Assembly (NCBI GenBank): GCA_016283945.1
Contig: JAEENW010000011.1
Coordinates: 1 to 35,544, forward strand
Length of the DNA stretch: 35,544 nt
From: Bacillota bacterium
Lineage (GTDB): Bacteria > Bacillota > Clostridia > Peptostreptococcales > Anaerovoracaceae
Direction: 5' to 3'
A program made the position numbers and the translations under genes. Every line of letters starts with the position of its first letter. Positions within the stretch are counted from its first letter, which is position 1. Below the pieces are notes generated by a model, which ran no database searches, had not been told where the DNA came from, and saw nothing but the letters and a program-made list of their open reading frames with translations. This document shows, in pieces, positions 16,801 through 24,178 of the stretch.

Positions 16801-19407
16801 ATGTCAAAACTGCTGTATAAAACCGTCGCCGGCGAGAGGCCGCAGGGAAAACCGTACGTCTATTTCTCCTGCCATCCGGATGATCTTGAGGCATACTTCG
16901 GGGAATACGCCCCGAAGATCATGAACATACAGGACTGCGCGTTCTGGTATGAGTCGGAGCCGGAAGCCGCCTGGGACGCGGAGGAGCTGGAGGCTGAGCT
17001 TTCGCAGATGCAGCTCTTCGTGATGCCGGTCACCACGAAGCTGCTGAGCTCCCCGAACCGGGCTATGGACGCCGAGTTTCCCATGGCGCTGCGAAGGCAC
17101 ATACCTGTCCTCCCTCTCATGATGGAGAGCGGTCTTTCTGAGCTCTATTCCCGCCGCTTCGGCGACCTTCAGTATCTGGATCCGAACGACAGCGACGATA
17201 CGAGGCGGAGCTTCGGGGAGGCGCTCAGCTCTTACATAAGGTCGACCCTCGTCAGCGACGAGACCGCGAAGAGGGTGCGGGCGGCCTTTGACGCCTACAT
17301 CTTCCTCAGCTACCGCAAGAAGGACCGCAGGCAGGCGCAGGAGCTGATGCGCCTGATCCACAGCAACCCCGCGTGCCGCGATATCGCGATCTGGTACGAC
17401 GAGTTCCTGACCCCGGGCGAGGACTTCAACCGGGCCATCGAGGAGATGCTCGAAAAGAGCGACTTTCTGGCCCTGGCTGTGACGCCCAACCTGGTGAACG
17501 AGGCCAACTACGTCATGACGAACGAGTATCCCGCCGCGCTGGAGCGGGGCAAGCCCGTGCTGCCTGTGGAGATGGTCGAGACCGACCGGAGCGAGCTCGA
17601 AGCGCACTACGAGGGGCTTCCGCCCTGCGTCCCCGGAAGGGACAGCGAGGAGTTCAGGGAAGCCCTTGCGGGAAAGCTCAGAGGGCTCGCGCTCTCCGAG
17701 AGCGGGGACCGTCCGGAGCACAACTACCTCATAGGCCTCGCGTACCTGGACGGGATCGATGTGGAGGTCGATCCGCGGCGCGCGGAAGAGCTCATAAGAG
17801 GCGCCGCGGAAGCCGGAGTGCCCGAGGCGATGGAGAAGCTGGCCTCGATGTACGAGTCCGGGAAGGGCGTCGAGCGGGATCTCAGCGAGGGGCTCGAATG
17901 GAGACGCAGGCATACGGTGAAGCTGATGGAGGACTTCTCGGCAGGAGGGCCGAGCGTGGAGAAGTTTTACGATATCGTCCGCGATCTTCTGGTTCTCGGA
18001 GACGCAAGGATGGCGCTTCACCTGACGGATGACGCTCTTGAGTCCTATGAGATGGCGAGCAATCACGCTTTAAATCTCGCGGCTATCGGAAAGAAGGAAT
18101 ACTTCCATATACTCGCGGTCAGTCTCGACAGGCTCGCGCTCGCCGAAGAGGAGAAGGGCGATATGGCTGCCGCGGCTGAGCAGCTCGGGAAGGCTCTCAC
18201 CATAGCGGAAGCGCTCGCGCAGGCAACAGGTTCGGAGAGCTCGCGGCTCTACCTGTCCCGCTTATACAGAAGGCTCGGTCATATCGCGGAGTCCGGAGGA
18301 GAGCTCTCATCCTCCGTGGAATACTACAGGAAGTCTCTCGCCGTAAGGGAGGCTCTGGCCGCCGAGACCGGTTCCGCCGAGTCGCGCTACGATCTGTCCG
18401 ACAGCTATCTGGGGCTTGGAAGCGCGGCGGAATCTATGGGAGACCTTGCCCTCGCCCGTGAATACTATGAGAAGGCTCTCGCGATCCGGGAGCAGCTGTC
18501 AAAGGAGTCGGGGGCGAGAAGATACCGCCGGGGGCTGGCGGTCGTGCTCGGCAGCCTGGGCGATCTGTCGAAGGAGGAGAACGATCTGCCCGCCGCCCGC
18601 CAATACTACAGCCGCAGCCTGGAGATTTGCGAAGCGATCGGAGACGAGACCGGAAGCCTGGATTCATACCGCGACGTGGCGATATGCCGTTTGAATCTCG
18701 GAGGCATGGCGATGTCTGAGGACGACCTGCCCTCAGCGCGCCGGCACTTTGAGTACAGCTTCAGGCTCTGCAAGGCCCTTAATAACGTTGCCGCGACCGT
18801 CAGGTCCCGGCTCGACCTGGGCTCGTGCTGCAACAGCCTCGGCAACCTCGCCGAGGCCGAAGGAGACTATGAAAAGGCGAGGGAGTATTACGGTATGGCC
18901 CTCGAGATAGAAGAGGCCGTCGCCTCCGAGACCGGCACCGCCGCCTCAAGGCGCTCTCTGTCGGTCGCTCTCAGCAATCTCGGCGACGCTGTCAAGAGCG
19001 GGGGAGACCTGTCAGAGGCGCTGAAGTACTATGAGAGGAGCCTCGAGATAAGGGAGGAGCTGGCGCGTGAGACCGAGCTCATCCAGGCGAGAAAAGACCT
19101 CGCCGCGGCCTGTCTGCGTCTCGCTGAAGCCGCAGCCGACGCGGGGGACATACCCAGGGCGGAGAGCTGCTACGAAAGATTTCTCAAGCTGAGAGAGGAG
19201 CTGGCTGAGAAGGAGGACAGCGATGACTCGCTCGTCGAGCTCGCCACCGCGTATTTTCTGTTCGGGTGCTTCTGCGGACTGCGTCTGGGCGATAAGGAGA
19301 GAGCGGGGGATATGTTCCGCAAGCTCATTGTGCTTTCGGAGGGGCGCGGCGGATCGGGCCTTGAGGATCTCAGGGAGCAGGCGGAGATGATGCTCAGATT
19401 ATTATGA
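16801..19407 (+). CDS. Tandem TIR-domain protein with Sel1 and TPR repeats
   Basis: 868 residues. TIR-like lobe 1 (about 18-125) starts KPYVYFSCHPDD and has a candidate catalytic Glu92 in AMDAEFPMAL. TIR lobe 2 (about 163-290) starts FDAYIFLSYRKKD, with WYDEFLTPGEDFNRAI and Glu242 in MTNEYPAALERGKPVLPVEM. Two Sel1-like repeats follow (about 309-375), then eight TPR-type units of 47 residues (456-832), consensus AREYYEKSLEIREEL...ETGS..SR.DL....LG.LAE..GDL. TIR enzymes hydrolyse NAD or make cyclic ADP-ribose signals in bacterial immunity; TPR/Sel1 regions bind proteins. Start: ATG 16801 with GAGG at 16792-16795; GTG 16795 is the alternative. No membrane segment. Target and trigger are unknown. 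Confidence 0.87.
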   Translation: MSKLLYKTVAGERPQGKPYVYFSCHPDDLEAYFGEYAPKIMNIQDCAFWYESEPEAAWDAEELEAELSQMQLFVMPVTTKLLSSPNRAMDAEFPMALRRHIPVLPLMMESGLSELYSRRFGDLQYLDPNDSDDTRRSFGEALSSYIRSTLVSDETAKRVRAAFDAYIFLSYRKKDRRQAQELMRLIHSNPACRDIAIWYDEFLTPGEDFNRAIEEMLEKSDFLALAVTPNLVNEANYVMTNEYPAALERGKPVLPVEMVETDRSELEAHYEGLPPCVPGRDSEEFREALAGKLRGLALSESGDRPEHNYLIGLAYLDGIDVEVDPRRAEELIRGAAEAGVPEAMEKLASMYESGKGVERDLSEGLEWRRRHTVKLMEDFSAGGPSVEKFYDIVRDLLVLGDARMALHLTDDALESYEMASNHALNLAAIGKKEYFHILAVSLDRLALAEEEKGDMAAAAEQLGKALTIAEALAQATGSESSRLYLSRLYRRLGHIAESGGELSSSVEYYRKSLAVREALAAETGSAESRYDLSDSYLGLGSAAESMGDLALAREYYEKALAIREQLSKESGARRYRRGLAVVLGSLGDLSKEENDLPAARQYYSRSLEICEAIGDETGSLDSYRDVAICRLNLGGMAMSEDDLPSARRHFEYSFRLCKALNNVAATVRSRLDLGSCCNSLGNLAEAEGDYEKAREYYGMALEIEEAVASETGTAASRRSLSVALSNLGDAVKSGGDLSEALKYYERSLEIREELARETELIQARKDLAAACLRLAEAAADAGDIPRAESCYERFLKLREELAEKEDSDDSLVELATAYFLFGCFCGLRLGDKERAGDMFRKLIVLSEGRGGSGLEDLREQAEMMLRLL
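18166..19296 (+). repeat. Eight 141-base TPR-coding repeats
   Basis: Protein-level repeat: units begin at residues 456, 503, 550, 597, 644, 691, 738 and 785 of the TIR protein, each 47 residues (last 48). The DNA copies are diverged, so this is an old amplification rather than recent duplication. It is not a CRISPR or satellite. Confidence 0.85.
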
Positions 19408-19446
19408 ATTTAGAGTGAAGAATCCCTCGCGACCCGTTTTTTCGTA

Positions 19447-19474
19447 TTGACAAGAGGGCGCAGGTGGCTATAAT
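19447..19474 (+). promoter_or_regulatory. Sigma-70 promoter of groESL
   Basis: TTGACA (19447-19452), 16-base spacer, TATAAT (19469-19474): both boxes are consensus. It begins 40 bases past the TIR gene stop, with no terminator hairpin between. Confidence 0.95.
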
Positions 19475-19478
19475 GGTT

Positions 19479-19505
19479 TTAGCACTCAAAAGAATAGAGT
19501 GCTAA
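19479..19505 (+). promoter_or_regulatory. CIRCE operator (HrcA binding site)
   Basis: TTAGCACTC, nine-base spacer, GAGTGCTAA: the perfect CIRCE inverted repeat. It covers the transcription start of groESL, so HrcA represses the operon until heat or misfolded protein titrates GroEL. Confidence 0.98.
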
Positions 19506-19545
19506 CAACAGCGTCAAGATTATATTTAAATATATGGAGGCAATC

Positions 19546-19818
19546 ATGGAAATCAGACCTTTAGGTGACAGGGTCCTCATCAAGAGGCTCGAAGCTGAAG
19601 AAAAGACCAAGAGCGGCATCGTACTTCCGGGTTCGGCTCAGGAGAAGCCGCAGCTCGCTGAGGTCATAGCCGTCGGTCCCGGAACCGACGACGTCAAGAT
19701 GGAAGTCGTCCCGGGAGACAAGGTCATCATCTCTAAGTATTCCGGAACTGAGATCAAGATGGACGGCGAGGATCTGATCATCGTCAGCCAGAAGGACATA
19801 CTCGCGGTAGCGAAATAA
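19546..19818 (+). CDS. groES: Co-chaperonin GroES
   Basis: 90 residues, caps the GroEL cavity. MEIRPLGDRVLIKRLEAEEKTKSGIVLP is the conserved start, followed by the mobile-loop region and a KVIISKYSGTEIK-type strand, ending ILAVAK. The frame opens at ATG 19534, but TGGAGG (19535-19540) is correctly placed for ATG 19546, which fits the family start. It is 15 bases before groEL and controlled by the CIRCE site upstream. Confidence 0.97.
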   Translation: MEIRPLGDRVLIKRLEAEEKTKSGIVLPGSAQEKPQLAEVIAVGPGTDDVKMEVVPGDKVIISKYSGTEIKMDGEDLIIVSQKDILAVAK

Positions 19819-19833
19819 CAGGAGGCAAGGATC

Positions 19834-21465
19834 ATGGCAAAAGATATCAACTTCGGCGAGACCGCCAGAAGAAAGCTCCAGTCCGGCGTAGACCAGCTGG
19901 CTAATACCGTTAAGATCACTCTCGGCCCCAAGGGCAGGAACGTTCTCATCGAGAAGAAGTTCGGCTCCCCGCTGATCACCAACGACGGCGTCACCATCGC
20001 CAAGGAGATCGAGCTCGAGGACGCTTACGAGAACATGGGCGCCGCCGTTGTCAAGGAAGTCGCTTCCAAGACCAACGACGTCGCGGGCGACGGCACCACC
20101 ACCGCGACCCTGCTCGCCCAGGCCATCATCAGAGACGGCTTCAAGAACGTAGCCGCCGGCGCCAACCCGATGATCCTCAAGAGGGGCATCCAGGGCGCTG
20201 TCGACGTAGCCGTCGAAGAGCTCAAGAAGAATTCCAAGCCGGTCGACGGCAAGGAGGCTATCGCCCAGGTCGCTTCCGTCTCCGCGGGAGACAGCGAGAT
20301 CGGCGGACTCATCGCTGACGCGATGGAGAAGGTCGGCGCCGCCGGCGTCATCACCGTCGAGGAGTCCAAGTCCATGGGCACCGAGCTCGAGGTCGTCGAG
20401 GGCATGCAGTTCGACAGAGGCTACCTCTCTGCCTACATGGTCTCCGATACCGACAAGATGGAGGCAGTGCTCTCCAACCCGTACATCCTCATCACCGACA
20501 AGAAGGTCTCCAACATCCAGGAGCTCCTGCCTATCCTCGAGCAGGTCGTCCAGCAGGGCAAGAAGATGCTCATCATCGCTGAGGACGTCGAGGGCGAGGC
20601 TCTCGCGACCCTGGTCCTCAACAAGCTCAGAGGCGTGTTCGACTGCGTAGCGGTCAAGGCTCCGGGCTTCGGCGACAGGCGCAAGGAGATGCTCAACGAT
20701 ATCGCCATCCTCACCGGAGGCACCGTCATCAGCAGCGAGCTCGGCTATGAGCTCAAGGACGCTACCATCGATATGCTCGGAAGCGCTTCCACCGTCAAGG
20801 TCAGCAAGGAGAACACCGTCATCGTCGGCGGCGCCGGAAGCAAGGAAGAGCTCGCGGCCAGGACCGCTCAGATCAAGGCCCAGATGGAGACCGTCACCTC
20901 AGACTACGACAGAGAGAAGCTCGCCGAGAGGCTCGGAAAGCTCTCCGGCGGCGTAGCCGTCATCAAGGTCGGCGCGGCCACAGAGACCGAGCTGAAGGAG
21001 AGAAAGCTCCGCATCGAGGACGCCCTCAACGCGACCAAGGCCGCGGTCGAGGAAGGCATCGTCCCGGGCGGCGGAGTCGCCCTCGCCAACGCCATCCCGG
21101 CAGTGAAGAAGTACGCCGAGACCCTCAGCGGAGACGTCAAGACCGGCGCCGGCATCATCGTAAGAGCTCTCGAGGAGCCCGTACGCCAGATCGCCGAGAA
21201 CGCGGGCTTCGAAGGCTCCGTCGTGATCGAGGCCGTCAAGAACGCCAAGAAGGGCGTTGGCTTCAACGCCTCCACCGAGAAATATGAGGACATGATCGGC
21301 GCCGGCATCGTCGACCCGACCAAGGTCACCAGGTCCGCGCTGCAGAACGCGGCTTCCGCCTCCGCTCTGCTCCTCACCACCGAAGCCTGCGTGGTCGAGA
21401 TCCCCAAGCCCGCCGCTCCGGCTCCCGCCATGGACGGCATGGGCGGAATGGGCGGCGTGATGTAA
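19834..21465 (+). CDS. groEL: Chaperonin GroEL
   Basis: 543 residues, the 60-kDa chaperonin that folds proteins inside its double ring with GroES. The ATP site motifs TLGPKGRNV and VAGDGTTTATLLA are present, with the apical and intermediate domain segments in order and the C-terminal Gly/Met-rich tail GMGGMGGVM. GGAGG precedes the ATG. The operon is groES-groEL, closed by a terminator 34 bases past the stop. Confidence 0.98.
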   Translation: MAKDINFGETARRKLQSGVDQLANTVKITLGPKGRNVLIEKKFGSPLITNDGVTIAKEIELEDAYENMGAAVVKEVASKTNDVAGDGTTTATLLAQAIIRDGFKNVAAGANPMILKRGIQGAVDVAVEELKKNSKPVDGKEAIAQVASVSAGDSEIGGLIADAMEKVGAAGVITVEESKSMGTELEVVEGMQFDRGYLSAYMVSDTDKMEAVLSNPYILITDKKVSNIQELLPILEQVVQQGKKMLIIAEDVEGEALATLVLNKLRGVFDCVAVKAPGFGDRRKEMLNDIAILTGGTVISSELGYELKDATIDMLGSASTVKVSKENTVIVGGAGSKEELAARTAQIKAQMETVTSDYDREKLAERLGKLSGGVAVIKVGAATETELKERKLRIEDALNATKAAVEEGIVPGGGVALANAIPAVKKYAETLSGDVKTGAGIIVRALEEPVRQIAENAGFEGSVVIEAVKNAKKGVGFNASTEKYEDMIGAGIVDPTKVTRSALQNAASASALLLTTEACVVEIPKPAAPAPAMDGMGGMGGVM

Positions 21466-21498
21466 TCGCGCTTCCCTAAAGCGAATAACAGCTCAAAG

Positions 21499-21534
21499 AG
21501 CGGCGCTTCCCGCACAGGGAGGCGCCGCTTTTAA
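21499..21534 (+). terminator. Terminator of groESL
   Basis: A 13-bp stem: 21499-21511 pairs with 21517-21529 (AGCGGCGC outer arm, TTCCC/GGGAG inner arm), loop GCACA, followed by TTTTAAT. Confidence 0.93.
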
Positions 21535-21590
21535 TGTGATCAGGATCCCGCGTCAGACGCGGGGCCGCTCTTTGTCCCGCGATCTTGGCT

Positions 21591-21619
21591 TTGCCCGGCG
21601 CGGCGATCGGTGATACAAT
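21591..21619 (+). promoter_or_regulatory. Promoter of the MATE transporter gene
   Basis: TTGCCC (21591-21596), 17-base spacer, TACAAT (21614-21619). The leader is about 55 bases. The -10 box lies inside the palindrome at 21613-21636. Confidence 0.65.
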
Positions 21620-21636
21620 ACGATAAGTATTTGTAT
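21613..21636 (+). promoter_or_regulatory. Operator-like inverted repeat over the MATE promoter -10
   Basis: ATACAATAC (21613-21621), GATAA, GTATTTGTAT (21627-21636): inverted arms with one extra T. It covers the -10 and start region, the usual place for a repressor such as a MarR- or TetR-type regulator. No regulator gene is adjacent. Confidence 0.55.
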
Positions 21637-21679
21637 TATGGGTAAGGGCGGCCGCGGAGCGGCCGTCCGGTGAGGCAGC

Positions 21680-23038
21680 ATGAAGAAGGGCTCGCGCGAC
21701 CTGACCCAGGGCAACATAATGAGGGAGCTTATACTGTTCGCTCTCCCCATCTTCGCCGGACAGGTCTTTCAAAATCTGTACAACAGCGTCGACTCGATAG
21801 TCGTCGGCAGGGCGCTCGGAACGACCTCCCTGGCGGCGGTCTCTTCGAGCGCGGACATATCGCAGCTCCTCAACGGCTTCTTCGTCGGCTTCTCCACTGG
21901 AGGCGGGGTTCTGGTGTCCAGGTATTTCGGCGCCAGAGACCGCGCCAACATGGAGAAAGCCCTGCACACCCTGGTCTCCCTCGGCATGCTCGTCGGCCTT
22001 TCCATGGCCTGCGCGGGCATAGCCCTCGCGCCCGTGCTGCTCAGGGTCGTGCGCTGCCCGGACGACGTCTTTCCCGAGGCCCTGGCTTACCTCAGGGTGT
22101 ATCTCGTCGGCGTGCTGTTCACGGCGATCTACAATGTCGGCTCCAGGATACTCCAAGCGGTCGGCGACTCCAGAAGGCCTTTCTATTACCTCGTGATCTC
22201 CAGCCTCACGAACATCGCGATGGACATACTCTTCGTGGTGTTCCTCGGCTTCGGCGTGATGGGCGCCGCCCTCGCAACGATAATCTCCCAGGGCCTCAGC
22301 GTGACCCTGGTCTACTCCCGCATGCTCAAGACGGACGACGTCTACAGGCTCTACCCCTCGAGGCTCATGCGGATGGACCGCGAGATGCTCTCGGCGATCG
22401 CCTCGCTCGGCTTCCCTGCCGCGATCCAGTCCAGCCTGATCTCGATATCGAACCTCTTCGTCCAGCGCTACATCAACTCCTTCGGCTCCGCGGCGATGGC
22501 CGGCATAGGCGCCGCCAAGAGGATAGACCGCTTCGTAGGCATGATCGCCCAGTGCCTCGGCCTCGCGACCGCGACCTTCGTGGCGCAGAACGTCGGCGCC
22601 CGCAAGTACGAACGCGCCTTCAAGGGCATACGCACAGCCCTCGCGGTCTGCGCGGTCTACGTGCTCGTCGTGGGCAGCGTCGTCTATACCAACGCCGAGT
22701 TCTTCGTGAGCATATTCATCGAGAAGCCCGAGGCGATAGCCTACGGCGCCTCGATGGTCCACGTTATGATCCCGTTCTATTACTGCCAGTCGCTGAACAA
22801 CGTCTTCGCGAACGCCGTGAGGGGCTTCGGGAAGTCCTTCGTCGTCATGCTCTGCTCCATACTCGGAATGATAGGCTGCAGGCAGCTCTTCCTCTTCTTC
22901 GCGATGAGGCAGAACTACGTCGTGCAGAACGTCTATTTCGCCTATCCCTTCGGCTGGGCCTGCGCCGCGGTCTCCGTCATGATCTACTATTTCGTTAAGA
23001 TCCGGCCGAAGTACGCCGGGAAAGGGGACGCGGACTGA
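21680..23038 (+). CDS. MATE-family multidrug/metabolite exporter
   Basis: 452 residues with about 12 membrane segments, the MATE (NorM/DinF-like) pattern of two six-helix halves. The start LTQGNIMRELILFALPIFAGQVFQNLYNSVDSIVVGRALG is a very typical Bacillota MATE N-terminus (quoted here only as segments: LTQGNI, ALPIFAG, NLYNSVDSIVVG). The second half begins near AIQSSLISISNLFVQRYIN. These carriers export cationic drugs or metabolites using Na+ or H+. GTGAGG lies 6 bases before the ATG. It is a single-gene unit with its own promoter and a possible operator. Confidence 0.93.
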   Translation: MKKGSRDLTQGNIMRELILFALPIFAGQVFQNLYNSVDSIVVGRALGTTSLAAVSSSADISQLLNGFFVGFSTGGGVLVSRYFGARDRANMEKALHTLVSLGMLVGLSMACAGIALAPVLLRVVRCPDDVFPEALAYLRVYLVGVLFTAIYNVGSRILQAVGDSRRPFYYLVISSLTNIAMDILFVVFLGFGVMGAALATIISQGLSVTLVYSRMLKTDDVYRLYPSRLMRMDREMLSAIASLGFPAAIQSSLISISNLFVQRYINSFGSAAMAGIGAAKRIDRFVGMIAQCLGLATATFVAQNVGARKYERAFKGIRTALAVCAVYVLVVGSVVYTNAEFFVSIFIEKPEAIAYGASMVHVMIPFYYCQSLNNVFANAVRGFGKSFVVMLCSILGMIGCRQLFLFFAMRQNYVVQNVYFAYPFGWACAAVSVMIYYFVKIRPKYAGKGDAD

Positions 23039-23132
23039 GCTGAAGGGCAGGTGGCGCGGCGCGGAAGACAGACGCTGCGGCCTGATGCGCCGATCCGCGC
23101 GCCGTCTCTCGGAATCCGCTCCGCGGGCTCCC

Positions 23133-23528
23133 TCACTGCTTCAGCATATCCTCAACTATATCCCTCAGATGCACCGGGTCCAGCCCGTATCTGTTGATCT
23201 TCGTGAGAGTCTCCCTGACGAGGCTCTCGTCACTCGTTATGTCGGTGATCGCCCCGCGCACCTCTCCGTCCTCGAGGCGGCCTATCCCGTAGCCCGCCCG
23301 GCCGTCGCCGCGCTCGTTTATTATCAGAATGTAGCTCGGGAAGGGGCGGAGCTGTCCTCCGTCCGGCCTGAGGTCGATGTCCTCCCCGGGATCGGCCGCC
23401 GGCCTTTCGATCCCGCAGTCATCCGCGGACCGGTCAGATCTCCATTCGGCCGCTGGCCTGTTCAGCTCTGTCTCTTCCTGCATGCTGCGCGCGCTCTCCG
23501 GCGCGCTATCTCCGTTCGCTCTCATCAT
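23133..23528 (-). CDS. DUF6514-like small protein
   Basis: 131 residues, soluble. The first 60 or so are polar, low-complexity and Glu/Asp/Arg-rich. The rest has a strand pattern YILIINERGDGRAGYGIG, GAITDITSDESLV and the ending YGLDPVHLRDIVEDML, which resembles the DUF6514 family of Clostridia as I recall it (a YGI strand and a P-x-HL-x-D-V-x-EDF ending). Function unknown. AAGGGGG precedes the ATG at 23528. Its own promoter is visible upstream; it is convergent with the MATE gene. Confidence 0.7.
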   Translation of the reverse strand: MMRANGDSAPESARSMQEETELNRPAAEWRSDRSADDCGIERPAADPGEDIDLRPDGGQLRPFPSYILIINERGDGRAGYGIGRLEDGEVRGAITDITSDESLVRETLTKINRYGLDPVHLRDIVEDMLKQ

Positions 23529-23582
23529 GTCGTTCCCCCTTTGACACGCTTAAAACGCGGCAGGCCGTATCGGTTTGAACTC

Positions 23583-23610
23583 ATTATACCAATATTTAAC
23601 AGTAAAACAA
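23583..23610 (-). promoter_or_regulatory. Promoter of the DUF6514-like gene
   Basis: On the minus strand: TTGTTT (23610-23605), 16-base spacer, TATAAT (23588-23583). The surrounding 23570-23630 is the most AT-rich stretch nearby. Confidence 0.6.
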
Positions 23611-23671
23611 TGGTAATCAACCCGAAGCGGAGGATCTTCGGGGAATGAGCGGAGAACGCAGAAACAATTAA

Positions 23672-23705
23672 GCCGCAGTCTCTCCTGAGGCGGAGAGGCT
23701 GCGGC
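23672..23705 (-). terminator. Terminator after yjbQ
   Basis: GCCGCAG-T-CTCTCC pairs with GGAGAG-G-CTGCGGC (14-bp stem with one wobble pair), loop TGAGGC. On the minus strand it is followed by TTAATTGTTT. It is 41 bases past the yjbQ stop. Confidence 0.8.
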
Positions 23706-23745
23706 GGAACGCAAGAGCAGCGGTCAAAAGTACGGGCGGGATCAG

Positions 23746-24174
23746 CTATTCGCCCATCACCATGATGGTGAAGCTGCGCTTCTGGAGGCCGTCCATCTCG
23801 GTGAAGTAGATGTCCTGGGCGCCTCCGCGGACCAGCTTTCCCCCGATCACGGGCATGATGGCGAAGTAGCCGCCGATCGCGGACTTCAGGTGTCCGGGCG
23901 CGTTGCCCGAGCAGGTGCCGTAGGTCGGAAGCATGTGGGTGTGCACATACGGGGCGTGGGTCGGAACGAGGCGCTCGAACATGTCCTCGATGTCCTTCTC
24001 GACGCAGGGCAGGGACTCGTTGACGAGTATCGCCGTCGTGGTGTGCTTGGAAATGACGTAGCATACGCCGTCGGTGATCCCGGATGCCTCGACGAAGGAG
24101 CTCACCTCGTCCGTGATGTTGATCATCTGGAACACTTCGGTGGTCTCAACAGTGCAGGTCTTGTACTTTACCAT
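23746..24174 (-). CDS. YjbQ/UPF0047-family protein (secondary thiamine-phosphate synthase family)
   Basis: 142 residues, full length for the family. The conserved signature is complete: SKHTTTAILVNE, KDIEDMFERLVP, APGHLKSAIGGYF, IMPVIGGKLVRGGAQDIYFTEMDG and the closing FTIMVMGE strand. E. coli YjbQ has weak thiamine phosphate synthase activity; the true role is not settled. The start is 4 bases past the stop of the upstream amidohydrolase gene, so the two are very likely cotranscribed and translationally coupled. Confidence 0.93.
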   Translation of the reverse strand: MVKYKTCTVETTEVFQMINITDEVSSFVEASGITDGVCYVISKHTTTAILVNESLPCVEKDIEDMFERLVPTHAPYVHTHMLPTYGTCSGNAPGHLKSAIGGYFAIMPVIGGKLVRGGAQDIYFTEMDGLQKRSFTIMVMGE

Positions 24175-24178
24175 GTTC

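Noticed and set aside
18166..19296. 141-base periodic repeats considered as CRISPR or satellite DNA
   Set aside because: The period is protein-coding (47-residue TPR units), DNA copies are diverged and there are no spacers.
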